A stretch of 64,000 nucleotides of DNA from Gallionella sp. (GTDB taxonomy: Bacteria; Pseudomonadota; Gammaproteobacteria; Burkholderiales; Gallionellaceae): positions 183,959-247,958 of the forward strand of contig JAQTTY010000002.1 of NCBI GenBank assembly GCA_028710525.1. Direction: 5' to 3'. The notes under the pieces are model-generated. The model did no database searches. It had not been told where the DNA came from and worked only from the letters and a program-made list of their open reading frames with translations. The position numbers and the translations under genes were made by a program. Below, in pieces: positions 23,445 to 32,158 of the stretch. Within the stretch, counting starts at the first letter, position 1. Each line of letters opens with the position of its first letter.

Positions 23445-23732
23445 ATGAATATCCAAACTGCATATAAAGAAAAGAAAGCCGCTCAACTTAAAGAATGGAG
23501 CGCACAAATCAACCTCTTGGAGGCCAAGATCGACAATATGGGCGCGAGCTTGAAGGTCGAAAGTGCCAAGCAAATGAAATCATTACGCGCCACCGAGCAT
23601 GCTGCGTCCGAAAAGATGAAGGAGTTGGGCAAGGCCAGCGGAGAAGCATGGGATCAGGTCAAGGTGACGGCTGATAAAGTCTGGGATGAGCTGAAAGCCG
23701 GTGTGGCAGATGCGCATTCAAAATTCAAGTAG
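23445..23732 (+). CDS. Small coiled-coil stress-type protein
   Basis: 95 residues, soluble, almost wholly helical and charged (AYKEKKAAQLKEWSAQINLL, KVTADKVWDELKAGVADAHS). It resembles short coiled-coil proteins of the Sll1863-like stress type found beside BON and CsbD genes. TTTAGGAGTAG precedes the ATG. Function unknown. Confidence 0.75.
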   Translation: MNIQTAYKEKKAAQLKEWSAQINLLEAKIDNMGASLKVESAKQMKSLRATEHAASEKMKELGKASGEAWDQVKVTADKVWDELKAGVADAHSKFK

Positions 23733-23802
23733 ATCGTGACAGGTGCGACTCCTGACTAATGTGGCTGGAGTCGTGCTGTAAAGAATTTCGAGGTAATGAG
23801 AG

Positions 23803-24027
23803 ATGAATCTAAAACTGATATTGGTATTGCTACTTTCGGCTATGGCGGTATTGTTCATCGCGCAAAACGTCGCTGTCGTTGAGATCGGTTTCTTGTATTG
23901 GCGCTGGACTATGTCCAGTTCAGTGTTGATATTCTCTAATCTGATGATCGGATTTGTACTGGGTTGGTTCACCCACAGTTTCCTTTCGGCGCGGCAGACT
24001 AAACGTATACTCAATTCTGCTGACTGA
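23803..24027 (+). CDS. LapA-domain (DUF1049) membrane protein
   Basis: 74 residues with two membrane segments (LILVLLLSAMAVLFIAQNVA and VLIFSNLMIGFVLGWFTH) and a basic tail. The FIAQN-V-x-VEIGFLYW pattern matches the LapA/YciS family, whose E. coli members act in lipopolysaccharide assembly control. That role is inferred. It closes the rightward stress block. Confidence 0.85.
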   Translation: MNLKLILVLLLSAMAVLFIAQNVAVVEIGFLYWRWTMSSSVLIFSNLMIGFVLGWFTHSFLSARQTKRILNSAD

Positions 24028-24058
24028 GTTCATTGCATAGGAGATGTGCAGGTTGAAC

Positions 24059-24409
24059 TTAAAGCAAATCAATTCCAAAGCGCTTCACCACAAGTGCAAA
24101 TATCCCAAAGCAAACTAATGTGATCGCTACACTCATCAGCATGGTCGGCCAAAATCCTAGCTTGGGTAGCAGTAGTGGGAAGGCTAAGAACATCGGCAGT
24201 GTCGGTACGACATACCAGAAGGTATACCACGCATGGTTAGCGATTTTTTCCTGGGTTTGATTTTCAAGATAGAGCCAGATGAGGGTCAGCAAGGTAATTA
24301 GCGGTAGGGCGGCGATAAAGCCACCTAGTCGGTCGCTACGTTTTGCGATTTCAGAAACCAGCACGACCACAGCGGCTGTCAGTAAATACTTGGTTAGCAC
24401 CCACCACAC
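24059..24409 (-). CDS. DUF3147 membrane protein
   Basis: 116 residues with four predicted membrane segments (LLTAAVVVLVSEIAKR, FIAALPLITLLTLIWLYLEN, HAWYTFWYVVPTLPMFLAFP, LMSVAITLVCFGIFALVV). The pattern SEIAKRSDRLGGFIAALP is typical of DUF3147. Function unknown. It faces the LapA-domain gene tail to tail. Confidence 0.85.
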   Translation of the reverse strand: MWWVLTKYLLTAAVVVLVSEIAKRSDRLGGFIAALPLITLLTLIWLYLENQTQEKIANHAWYTFWYVVPTLPMFLAFPLLLPKLGFWPTMLMSVAITLVCFGIFALVVKRFGIDLL

Positions 24410-24487
24410 TTTAGTTTCTCCTTAACTTGATGCGACGTTGAGTTGAGTGTTGATATGCGTTTGGCTGGTCATGCTAGTTTGTTGCGC

Positions 24488-25021
24488 TTAGGCAAAGAGC
24501 ATCTTGAGGCCTATCAAAATCAGGACTGTGCCACCAAACAACTCAGCTTTGCCTTCCAACCATGTACCGCTCCTTCTACCGACCAACACGCCGCATAAAC
24601 TAAAACCGAATGTCACGAGTCCGATGGTCAGGCAAGCGAGATAGGGATTGCTATCCATCAATGTAAGACTGAAGCCTGCAGCCATCGCATCTATGCTGGT
24701 GGCGATGGCAAGCAGCAGCATCATTTTATGCGTCAACACCGCGATATCTTCTTCTATCCCTTCGTGCATCCCTTCGTAGATCATCTTTGCACCTATTACA
24801 GCCAATAAGCCAAATGCTACCCAGTGCGCATAGGACGCAATCCAAGCTATCAATCCCTTGCCTGCCAGATAGCCAAACATCGGCATCAGGGCTTGGAATG
24901 TGCCGAAATAAAGCCCTGCTCTGAGCGCTAGGCCAGGCGAGTTCTTTTTGGCACCTAGGCCAATCGCGACCGCGAACGCGTCCATGCTTAGTGCGACCGC
25001 GAGTATGAAGACTTCCATCAT
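24488..25021 (-). CDS. mntP: Manganese efflux pump MntP
   Basis: 177 residues, six membrane segments in two similar halves. The conserved acidic motifs are present: [14 protein letters not shown] in helix 1 and [13 protein letters not shown] in helix 4, where the Asp residues bind Mn2+. It exports Mn(II) across the inner membrane. It starts 41 bases after the nitroreductase stop, leaving no room for the yybP-ykoY riboswitch often found before mntP, so control is probably from the upstream promoter. Confidence 0.93.
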   Translation of the reverse strand: MMEVFILAVALSMDAFAVAIGLGAKKNSPGLALRAGLYFGTFQALMPMFGYLAGKGLIAWIASYAHWVAFGLLAVIGAKMIYEGMHEGIEEDIAVLTHKMMLLLAIATSIDAMAAGFSLTLMDSNPYLACLTIGLVTFGFSLCGVLVGRRSGTWLEGKAELFGGTVLILIGLKMLFA

Positions 25022-25062
25022 GTGATTTATTCCTTAGTGTGACTTACGAAGCGGACTGCCCA

Positions 25063-25803
25063 TCATTTGTCGTTGAGTAAACCTTGCATCGCGGCAATAG
25101 GTTTGACTTGTGGAAAATACACTTGCTTAAGGTTGTTGCCCAGATTCTGCGACCAAGTCATTCCGTCGTTGCGCCCCAACTGTTGCCAATAGTTCATGAT
25201 GGTTTGGTCGTAGGTGTTGATGGCGGCTTGATAGGCGCTGTCATCGTAGCGTTCGTCATGGCGGAAAGTGGCGATGTCCATACGTGGTTTTAGGGGGGCG
25301 TCTTTATCGATATGGCCTATGCACAAACCCACCTGAGGGAAAGTGAGTAAGGGTAGTTGCAGCAGGTCTATCATGGCTTGCGGGTTGCGCCGTATGCCGC
25401 CTATGGGCACTACGCCCAAGCCCAAGGAGCGTGCGGCCGTCATTAGGTTGGCGAGGGTGATGCCGACATCGACTGCCGCCACGCCATAGCCTTCCATGCT
25501 CTCGTGTATCACCTGTGTCTGTCCTGCGTTGCGCACACCTTGTTCGGTCTTGTTGAAGTCTATGATCAAGGTGATGAACACCGGCGCTTGTGCGATCCAG
25601 ATTTGTCCTCCGGCCAGTTCGGCGATGCGTGCACGCGTTGCGGCATCGCGCGTCACCACCAACGAAATCTCTTGCGCGTTCATCGAGGTCGGCCCATGCC
25701 AAGCGGCACGCACGATCTGGTCCAACATCTCGTCGCTGACGGGTACGTCGGTGTAGCTACGGGTGCTGTGGTGGGTATGTAGTAGTTTGAGGGTGTCGTT
25801 CAT
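25063..25803 (-). CDS. NfsA-like nitroreductase / NADPH-FMN oxidoreductase
   Basis: 246 residues. The nitroreductase fold is shown by HHSTRSYTDVPVSDEMLDQI, GPTSMNAQEISLVV, GVAAVDVGITLANLMTAARS and LGLGVVPIGGIRRNP. The C-terminal extension (RHDERYDDSAYQAAINTYDQ) matches the NfsA/FRP branch, which uses NADPH and bound FMN. The physiological substrate may be a flavin or quinone. It starts five bases after the cysB stop, so it is in the CysB transcript; supply of reduced flavin to sulfur metabolism is conceivable. Confidence 0.88.
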   Translation of the reverse strand: MNDTLKLLHTHHSTRSYTDVPVSDEMLDQIVRAAWHGPTSMNAQEISLVVTRDAATRARIAELAGGQIWIAQAPVFITLIIDFNKTEQGVRNAGQTQVIHESMEGYGVAAVDVGITLANLMTAARSLGLGVVPIGGIRRNPQAMIDLLQLPLLTFPQVGLCIGHIDKDAPLKPRMDIATFRHDERYDDSAYQAAINTYDQTIMNYWQQLGRNDGMTWSQNLGNNLKQVYFPQVKPIAAMQGLLNDK

Positions 25804-25808
25804 GGTGC

Positions 25809-26744
25809 TTACTCTACGGTAGGTGAAAGATGCATCGCGCTGGTGACGGTATCGCGGTTCAGATGCGGGGCGAATAGTTCGATGAAGTCGTAAGTGTAGC
25901 CGCGCAGATATTCATTCTTGCGCACAGCGATGCGCGTGGTGTTGGCTTTGAAAAGATGCTTGGCTTCTATCATGCGCAAATGGCGATCTCGGTCAGGAAT
26001 AAAAGCCAGTTCAGCCAGTATGCCTATGCCTAGACCTAGCTCCACATAGGTCTTGATGACATCTGCGTCTATGGCGGTGAGCGCGATATTGGGTTCGATC
26101 TGAGCGGCGGCAAAGGCATCATCAATCTTGCTGCGTCCGCTGAAGGCGTAGTCATAGGTGATGATGGGATATTCGGCGAGTTTGGCTAGCGTCAGTCTTT
26201 TCACCTCTAGCAGCGGGTGATGGGGCGGCACCACCACGCAGTGATGCCAGTCGAAGCAGGGCAGGGTTACCAGTCCTTCATATAGGGACAGACTTTCGGT
26301 GGCGATGGCGATATCTGCCTCGCGGTTCAGCACCTGTTCGGCGATCTGGGTAGGGTTGCCCTGATGCAAGCCCAACTTTACCTTGGGATAGCGTTTCATG
26401 AATTGCTTCACCACCGGTGGCAATACATAGCGCGCTTGGGTGTGAGTGGTAGCCAGTATTAGCACACCACTGTCCTGCTCCTGGAATTCCTGCCCTACCT
26501 GTTTGAGGTTGTCCGATTCATGCAGGATGCGCTGCGCGATCTCCAGCACGGTCTTGCCCGCATCGGTGAGCGCCACGATGCGCTTGCCGTTGCGCACGAA
26601 GATCTCTATGCCTAGCTCGAGCTCTAGCAATTTGATCTGCTTGCTGATGCCGGGTTGCGAGGTGTACAGCGCTGCCGCAGCCTCGGATATATTCAGTCCG
26701 CGACGCACGATCTCATTGAGGTAACGCAGCTGTTGGAGGTTCAT
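25809..26744 (-). CDS. cysB: CysB-type LysR regulator of sulfur assimilation
   Basis: 311 residues. N-terminal winged HTH (LQQLRYLNEIVRRGLNISEA, TSQPGISKQIKLLELELG), linker helix, and a C-terminal effector domain with the CysB features TTHTQARYVLPPVVKQF, GNPTQIAEQVLNREADIAIA and YELGLGIGIL-type text (YVELGLGIGILAELAF). CysB proteins activate sulfate-assimilation genes in response to O-acetylserine. Its position divergent from the TauE-type permease and cys genes supports this. AT-rich DNA at 26760-26820 is the likely binding region. Confidence 0.92.
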   Translation of the reverse strand: MNLQQLRYLNEIVRRGLNISEAAAALYTSQPGISKQIKLLELELGIEIFVRNGKRIVALTDAGKTVLEIAQRILHESDNLKQVGQEFQEQDSGVLILATTHTQARYVLPPVVKQFMKRYPKVKLGLHQGNPTQIAEQVLNREADIAIATESLSLYEGLVTLPCFDWHHCVVVPPHHPLLEVKRLTLAKLAEYPIITYDYAFSGRSKIDDAFAAAQIEPNIALTAIDADVIKTYVELGLGIGILAELAFIPDRDRHLRMIEAKHLFKANTTRIAVRKNEYLRGYTYDFIELFAPHLNRDTVTSAMHLSPTVE

Positions 26745-26851
26745 GGTGATCCTCTATATTCCAAATGGTTATAGAATGTTAACAAAAAAGTATTTAAGAG
26801 TATATCTGCGTTCGACTAGAATGCGCGCCTAGATTTTTAAGGGTAGTTCGC

Positions 26852-27637
26852 ATGGATTGGATGTATACGCTGTCTGGCTTTGCGGTCGGATTGATTGTGG
26901 GGCTGACAGGAGTGGGTGGCGGCTCCTTGATGACGCCTTTGCTGGTCATGTTTTTCGGGGTTTCGCCGGCGACGGCGGTCGGAACCGATCTGTTGTATGC
27001 GGCATTGACCAAGACCGTGGGTGGCTGGGTGCATAGCAAGCGTGGCACGGTGGATTGGAAGGTGTTCGGTCTGTTGGCGATGGGCAGTTTGCCTGCAGCT
27101 GCGGTGACTATCATCCTGCTCAAGGTCTTGGCGTTGGACGAGAAGACCCTGCGCAGTCTGGTGACTAGTGTGTTGAGCGTTGCGCTGCTGGCGACTGCTT
27201 GTGCTTTGCTATTCAAAGAACAGATCAAGAAGTTAGCGCGCCGCAAAGACGGCACGGTGTATGAGTTACATCATCGTTATCTGCCCGCCGCGACCATCGC
27301 AACAGGCGTGGTGGTTGGGTCGCTGGTGACAATCTCTTCCATTGGTGCTGGTGTCTTGGGTACGGTGGCGTTGTTGTTCCTTTACCCGCGCATGTCCTCG
27401 GTAAAGATCGTAGGCACGGATATCGTGCATGCTGTGCCGCTGACTGCACTAGCCGGTATGGGACATATGGCCTTAGGCACCGTAGATTTGGTATTGCTGG
27501 GTAGTCTGCTACTGGGTTCTTTGCCGGGCATATATATAGGTAGCCATTTGAGCTCCAAAGTGCCGGAGAAAGTATTGCGCCCAGTGTTGGCGGTGATGTT
27601 GCTGATCATCGGTTTGAAGATGGTGTTTTACAAATAA
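26852..27637 (+). CDS. TauE/SafE-family (TSUP) permease
   Basis: 261 residues, about eight membrane segments. The family start GLIVGLTGVGGGSLMTPLLV and the second-half repeat GVVVGSLVTISSIGAGVLG are clear. TSUP proteins move sulfite, sulfate, sulfoacetate or related anions. Its place between cysB and the cysI cluster suggests sulfate or sulfite movement linked to assimilation; direction unknown. It is separated from the next gene by an inverted repeat. Confidence 0.9.
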   Translation: MDWMYTLSGFAVGLIVGLTGVGGGSLMTPLLVMFFGVSPATAVGTDLLYAALTKTVGGWVHSKRGTVDWKVFGLLAMGSLPAAAVTIILLKVLALDEKTLRSLVTSVLSVALLATACALLFKEQIKKLARRKDGTVYELHHRYLPAATIATGVVVGSLVTISSIGAGVLGTVALLFLYPRMSSVKIVGTDIVHAVPLTALAGMGHMALGTVDLVLLGSLLLGSLPGIYIGSHLSSKVPEKVLRPVLAVMLLIIGLKMVFYK

Positions 27638-27646
27638 ACACATTTC

Positions 27647-27804
27647 TCCACGAAAAACACGAAAGGCACGAACTCGGTTACGCGAGGTTTGCGCTGTTAG
27701 GAAAGAGCTCCAAAGGTGCGAAGAGGCCTGATAACAAAAATGCAGATTTAATGACGTGCTTTGAGTTCTTGAACTTTTCGTATTTTTCGTGTTTTTCGTG
27801 GACA
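27647..27804. repeat. Dispersed long inverted repeat, copy 1
   Basis: Left arm TCCACGAAAAACACGAAAGG then CACGAA (27647-27672); right arm TTTTCGTATTTTTCGTGTTT then TTCGTGGACA (27775-27804). The arms are inverted copies around about 100 bases of unrelated sequence. Two further copies lie at about 46094-46196 and 53815-53920. Confidence 0.8.
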
Positions 27805-27832
27805 ATATTTTTGGTTTTTTGAAGGAAAATTT

Positions 27833-28060
27833 ATGAGTACCAATAAACCTAATAAACCCAAATCCGTCAGCTGGTTCAATGGCTGTGGTGGACGTATCGG
27901 TGTGGTGATCGGTCAGAGCGGCGAATACGCTTATATAGGCGCTGCGCTGCGCCATGACGAAGATTCAGATGTGGAATATATCTTGGCCTACGGTGCTAAG
28001 TTCCCTTTGGCTGCGGCGCAATTGTTGCCGGTCTCCAAGCAGTATCCGAGCGAGGCTTAA
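27833..28060 (+). CDS. Small protein of unknown function preceding cysI
   Basis: 75 residues, soluble. I do not recognise a family. The sequence KSVSWFNGCGGRIGVVIGQS and EYILAYGAKFPLAAAQLLPV suggests a compact beta-rich fold with one Cys. GAAGGAAAAT sets the ATG. It lies three bases before cysI, so it is in the sulfite-reductase operon. An accessory role in siroheme protein maturation or electron delivery is possible but unproven. Confidence 0.7.
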   Translation: MSTNKPNKPKSVSWFNGCGGRIGVVIGQSGEYAYIGAALRHDEDSDVEYILAYGAKFPLAAAQLLPVSKQYPSEA

Positions 28061-28063
28061 GCC

Positions 28064-29809
28064 ATGTACCGCTACGATAATTTCGATCACCAGATCACCG
28101 CCGAGCGCGTCGCACAGTTTCGCGATCAAGTAGCGCGTCGTTTGACTGGCGAGTTGAGCGAGGACGAGTTCCGCATCCTGCGTTTGCAAAACGGTCTGTA
28201 TATGCAGATCCACGCTTACATGATGCGTATCGCCGTACCTTATGGTCTGGTGAGCGCGGCGCAGATGCGTATGTTCGCGCACATCGCGCGCAAGTATGAC
28301 CGTGGCTATGGACATTTCACCACGCGCCAAAACATCCAGTTCAATTGGCTGAAGTTGCAGGAATCACCAGATATCCTCGCCGACTTGGCGACGGTGGAGA
28401 TGCATGCCAACCAGACATCGGGTAACTGCATACGCAACATCACCAGCGACGAGTTCGCTGGCGTGGCACAGGACGAGATCGTCGACCCACGTCCCTATGC
28501 GGAGATACTGCGTCAATGGAGTACTTTCCATCCTGAGTTCGGTTATCTGCCGCGCAAGTTCAAGTTCGCCATCACCGGCGCGGTAAATGACAGAGCCGCG
28601 ATCGCAGTGCACGACATAGGTTTGCAGGCCGTGCGCAACGTGCAAGGTGAGGTTGGTTTCCGTGTGCTGGTGGGAGGCGGTTTGGGACGTACGCCAGTGA
28701 TCGGTGTCGAGATCAACGCCTTCGTACCTTGGCAACACATCATCACGTATGCTGAATCCATTGTGCGTGTGTACAACGAGTATGGTCGCCGCGACAACAT
28801 CTATAAAGCGCGCATCAAGATCTTGGTGAAGGCGCTGGGGATAGAAGAATTCAAGCGTCAGGTTGAAGTGGATTGGCAGTTCACCAAGGACGGCCCATGC
28901 ACTATCACGCAGGCCGAATTGGATCGCGTATCGGCCTATTTCACTGCACCTGCTTACCAGAAGTTGCACGATGTCGATGTTGCCAAGGCAGCCTTGCAAC
29001 GCGACAACAAGGGCTACGATAGTTGGTATAAACGCAGCGTCAAGCCGCACAAGGTTCCGGGCTATGTGTCCGTGGTGCTGTCGTTGAAAAAGACCGGTAT
29101 CGCGCCCGGCGATGCGACTGCCGATCAGATGGATGCGGCGGCGGAACTGGCCGAACGATACAGTTTTGGTGAGTTGCGCATCACCCATATGCAGAATTTA
29201 GTGCTGGCCGACGTCAAACAATCCGACCTGATCGCTTTATGGGAAGCGGCGAAAAAGCTGGGTATGGCGACGCCTAACATCGGCCTATTGACAGACATGA
29301 TCTGCTGTCCTGGTGGCGACTTCTGTACCCTAGCGAATGCACGCTCCATCCCGTTAGCCAAGGCCATCGCGGAATGCTTCGAAGATATGGATTTTCAGCA
29401 CGATATCGGCGAGATCGAGATCAATATCTCGGGTTGCATCAATGCCTGCGGTCATCATCATGTCGGTCATATAGGCATCCTCGGCGTTGATAAGGATGGC
29501 GAGGAGTGGTATCAGGTGCAAATCGGTGGTGCTCAAGGAAATGAGGCGGCACTCGGTAAAGTGATTGGACGTTCGTTCAGTTTCGAGCAGATGCCTGAAG
29601 TACTCGCGCGTCTGTTGCAAGTATATGTGCGCGAGCGTTATGACGACGAACGCTTCATCGACACCTTCCGCCGTTTAGGGATTGAGCCGTACAAGACTGA
29701 GGTCTATGGCACACCGGTGGAAGCGGATGAAGAACTCAAAGCTCCCGATTATGAATTGTTGCAAGTCGGCATGCCCTACGACATGCCTTATTACTCGCCG
29801 AGGTTCTAA
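28064..29809 (+). CDS. cysI: Nitrite/sulfite reductase, hemoprotein (CysI-type)
   Basis: 581 residues with the two ferredoxin-like half-domains and two siroheme/4Fe-4S domains of the family. GHFTTRQNIQFNW and TSGNCIRNITSDEFAG are siroheme-contact motifs; the cluster cysteines are Cys415-x5-Cys421 and Cys458-x3-Cys462 (CCPGGDFC, SGCINACGHHH). It reduces sulfite to sulfide. No cysJ flavoprotein is present, so electrons probably come from ferredoxin or another donor. It overlaps the DUF934 gene by one base (TAATG). Confidence 0.94.
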   Translation: MYRYDNFDHQITAERVAQFRDQVARRLTGELSEDEFRILRLQNGLYMQIHAYMMRIAVPYGLVSAAQMRMFAHIARKYDRGYGHFTTRQNIQFNWLKLQESPDILADLATVEMHANQTSGNCIRNITSDEFAGVAQDEIVDPRPYAEILRQWSTFHPEFGYLPRKFKFAITGAVNDRAAIAVHDIGLQAVRNVQGEVGFRVLVGGGLGRTPVIGVEINAFVPWQHIITYAESIVRVYNEYGRRDNIYKARIKILVKALGIEEFKRQVEVDWQFTKDGPCTITQAELDRVSAYFTAPAYQKLHDVDVAKAALQRDNKGYDSWYKRSVKPHKVPGYVSVVLSLKKTGIAPGDATADQMDAAAELAERYSFGELRITHMQNLVLADVKQSDLIALWEAAKKLGMATPNIGLLTDMICCPGGDFCTLANARSIPLAKAIAECFEDMDFQHDIGEIEINISGCINACGHHHVGHIGILGVDKDGEEWYQVQIGGAQGNEAALGKVIGRSFSFEQMPEVLARLLQVYVRERYDDERFIDTFRRLGIEPYKTEVYGTPVEADEELKAPDYELLQVGMPYDMPYYSPRF

Positions 29810-30315
29810 TGATCATCAAAGACAAGACCGTGATGGAAGACGACTGGCAGGTATTGCGCTTAGCCGAAGGTGAGACTGCCGAGAGTGTGGCTGTGCCTGT
29901 AGGCAAAGTCATCGTGCCACTTAAAGTCTGGCAAGCGCAGCGCGCTACACTGCAGGCTCGTACCGAGTTGGGCGTGTGGTTAGCGAGTGACGAACGTGCC
30001 GAGGAACTGCAAACCGAGTTGGATAAGTTTGCTTTGATCGCGGTGGATTTCCCTAAGTTCGCAGATGGACGTGGCTACTCCATTGCTTACCATCTGCGTG
30101 CGCGCTTCGCTTATCAGGGCGAATTGCGTGCCATAGGCGATGTCCTGCGTGACCAGATGTTCTATATGCAGCGCGTTGGCTTCAATAGTTATGCACCCCG
30201 CGCTGATAAAGATATTCAGGCTGCATTGAAAGGATTGAGCGATTTCTCGCTGACCTATCAGGCTTCAGCAGACGAGGCGCAACCCTTGTTCCGTCGAGTC
30301 GCTAGAGGAGCATAA
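29809..30315 (+). CDS. DUF934 protein of the sulfate-assimilation operon
   Basis: 168 residues. The C-terminal half carries DUF934 features (VDFPKFADGRGYSIAYHLRA, YQGELRAIGDVLRDQMFYMQ, GFNSYAP). It is coupled to cysI by the overlap TAATG and one base from cysH. This cysI-DUF934-cysH order is common in betaproteobacteria. It may deliver electrons to, or assemble, sulfite reductase; this is inferred from context. Confidence 0.9.
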   Translation: MIIKDKTVMEDDWQVLRLAEGETAESVAVPVGKVIVPLKVWQAQRATLQARTELGVWLASDERAEELQTELDKFALIAVDFPKFADGRGYSIAYHLRARFAYQGELRAIGDVLRDQMFYMQRVGFNSYAPRADKDIQAALKGLSDFSLTYQASADEAQPLFRRVARGA

Positions 30316-30316
30316 G

Positions 30317-31021
30317 ATGAGTGGATTGCACAAAAAAATAGAGCAGGTCAAAGAAGTGTTGGCCACGGCCGCGCGCGAATTCGCACCGGCGACTTTCGCC
30401 AACAGTCTGGGGGCGGAAGATATGGTGTTGACCGATCTGATTGCCAAGTTTCAACCCGACATCGTCATGTTCAGTCTGGATACCGGCCGCTTGCCGCAAG
30501 AGACCTATGACTTGATGCAGGCTGTGCGCGAAAGCTACAGCGTACCCTTGCATATTTATTTCCCCGAGAGTGAGCAGGTGGAACGCTATGTCGCACAGAA
30601 CGGCGTGAATGGCTTCTACGATAGTGTGGAGAATCGCAAAGCTTGCTGCCATATCCGCAAAGTGGCACCCTTGAAACGCGCTCTGCAAGGTAAGAAGGCT
30701 TGGTTAACAGGGATGCGCCGCGATCAGGCTGTGACCCGCGGTGGTCTCGCGGTATCAGCCTTCGATGCTGATCATGGTTTGCAAAAGTTCAATCCCCTCT
30801 TGGACTGGAGCAATGCCGAGGTGTGGCAATATCTCAAGCAAAATGACGTGCCTTACAATAAACTGCACGACCGTTTTTATCCCAGCATAGGCTGCGCCCC
30901 CTGTACCCGTTCCGTGACACCGGGTGAAGATATACGCTCCGGCCGCTGGTGGTGGGAAAACCCCGAAAACAAGGAGTGTGGATTGCACGTAGGCAAGATC
31001 ACTCCGATAAAGCGAGCTTAG
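30317..31021 (+). CDS. cysH: Adenylyl-sulfate (APS) reductase CysH
   Basis: 234 residues. It reduces APS (or PAPS) to sulfite with thioredoxin. The PP-loop region reads FANSLGAEDMVLTDLI. The 4Fe-4S cysteines of APS-type enzymes are all present: Cys110-Cys111 (KACCHIRK) and Cys193-x2-Cys196 (GCAPCTR). The catalytic Cys221 lies in the C-terminal ECGLH. Iron-sulfur ligands and the absence of cysC (APS kinase) point to the APS-using form. Its last 54 bases are repeated just downstream at 31090-31143. Confidence 0.94.
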   Translation: MSGLHKKIEQVKEVLATAAREFAPATFANSLGAEDMVLTDLIAKFQPDIVMFSLDTGRLPQETYDLMQAVRESYSVPLHIYFPESEQVERYVAQNGVNGFYDSVENRKACCHIRKVAPLKRALQGKKAWLTGMRRDQAVTRGGLAVSAFDADHGLQKFNPLLDWSNAEVWQYLKQNDVPYNKLHDRFYPSIGCAPCTRSVTPGEDIRSGRWWWENPENKECGLHVGKITPIKRA

Positions 31022-31143
31022 CTCGCGGTTGTAAGGGGTTTCGGTGCAGACTTATGCCGCATGCGGCGTTAGTCGTAACCAAAACAACTGACAAGGAGTG
31101 TGGTCTGCACGTAGGCAAGATCACTCCGATAAAACGAGCTTAA
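30968..31143 (+). repeat. Tandem duplication of the cysH 3' end
   Basis: The block at 30968-31021, encoding NKECGLHVGKITPIKRA and stop, recurs at 31090-31143 (DKECGLHVGKITPIKRA and stop) with about four base changes. The copies are 122 bases apart, so the second is in another frame relative to cysH. The spacer (31022-31089) has no gene. Confidence 0.9.
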
Positions 31144-31190
31144 GTAGGCTTACAGATTTTGAGTTTTGATTTGATAGAAGGTAAGTAAAT

Positions 31191-32096
31191 ATGAGCAATC
31201 ACACTTTGTCCCACTTGGATGTACTAGAGTCCGAATCCATCCACATCATGCGCGAAGTTGCAGCTGAATGTAAGAATCCTGCCCTGCTGTTTTCGGGTGG
31301 TAAGGATTCCATCGTTATGCTGCGTATCGCCGAAAAGGCCTTCCGTCCCGCGAAATTTCCTTTTCCACTGGTGCACGTTGATACCGAGCACAACTTCCCG
31401 GAAGTAATTGCGACTCGCGACAAACTTGCTAAAGACTTAGGTGAGCGTTTGATCGTGCGCTCTCTGGAAGACTCCATCAAACGCGGTACCATCGTCATCA
31501 AGAATCCTGATCTGCCACGCAACCCTTTCCAGTCTGTGACCTTGCTGGAGACCATCGCCGAGTTCGGTTTCGATGCTTGTATGGGTGGCGCACGCCGGGA
31601 TGAAGAAAAAGCCCGCGCCAAGGAGCGCATCTTCTCCTTCCGTGATGAGTTCGGTCAGTGGGACCCTAAGAATCAGCGCCCTGAATTGTGGGATACCTAT
31701 AACACTCGCGTACATAGCGGCGAGAATATTCGCGTGTTCCCGATCAGCAACTGGACTGAGATGGACATCTGGCAGTACATAGGCCGCGAGAAGCTGCATA
31801 TCCCTAGTATCTATTACGCTCATGAGCGCGAGATCATCCGCCGCAACGGCATGTTGGTACCTATCTCTGATCTGGTTCAACCCAAACCGGGTGAAAAGGT
31901 GGAAGTGGCGACCGTACGCTTCCGTACCGTGGGAGACGTGACTTGTACTGCGCCGGTGGAATCCAACGCGCGCACTGTCGACGAGATCATCGAAGAGACA
32001 GCCACCACCCGCATCACCGAACGTGGCGCCACCCGCATGGACGACCAGACTTCGGATGCCTCCATGGAATTGCGCAAAAAAGAAGGTTACTTCTAA
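31191..32096 (+). CDS. cysD: Sulfate adenylyltransferase subunit 2 (CysD)
   Basis: 301 residues, full length. The ATP-binding PP-loop is LLFSGGKDSIVMLRIAEKAF near residues 28-47; GGARRDEEKARAKERIFSF and VRFRTVGDVTCT are further family signatures. With CysN it makes APS from sulfate and ATP. GAAGGTAAG precedes the ATG. It is 47 bases after the duplicated cysH tail and 62 bases before cysN. Confidence 0.95.
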   Translation: MSNHTLSHLDVLESESIHIMREVAAECKNPALLFSGGKDSIVMLRIAEKAFRPAKFPFPLVHVDTEHNFPEVIATRDKLAKDLGERLIVRSLEDSIKRGTIVIKNPDLPRNPFQSVTLLETIAEFGFDACMGGARRDEEKARAKERIFSFRDEFGQWDPKNQRPELWDTYNTRVHSGENIRVFPISNWTEMDIWQYIGREKLHIPSIYYAHEREIIRRNGMLVPISDLVQPKPGEKVEVATVRFRTVGDVTCTAPVESNARTVDEIIEETATTRITERGATRMDDQTSDASMELRKKEGYF

Positions 32097-32158
32097 GTCG
32101 CCAAACTGAGAGTGATACGCGCTTTGCGCAGATAAAAAACAATTACGAGGTTCATAGC

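Noticed and set aside
25022..25062. Mn2+ (yybP-ykoY) riboswitch before mntP
   Set aside because: The gap to the nitroreductase gene is only 41 bases, too short for the riboswitch.
28364..29188. 274-residue open frame antisense to cysI
   Set aside because: A shadow of cysI without start signals or recognisable domains.
30949..31143. Open frame containing the second copy of the cysH tail as a separate gene
   Set aside because: Only the last 17 residues are meaningful; the rest is cysH in another frame plus spacer.
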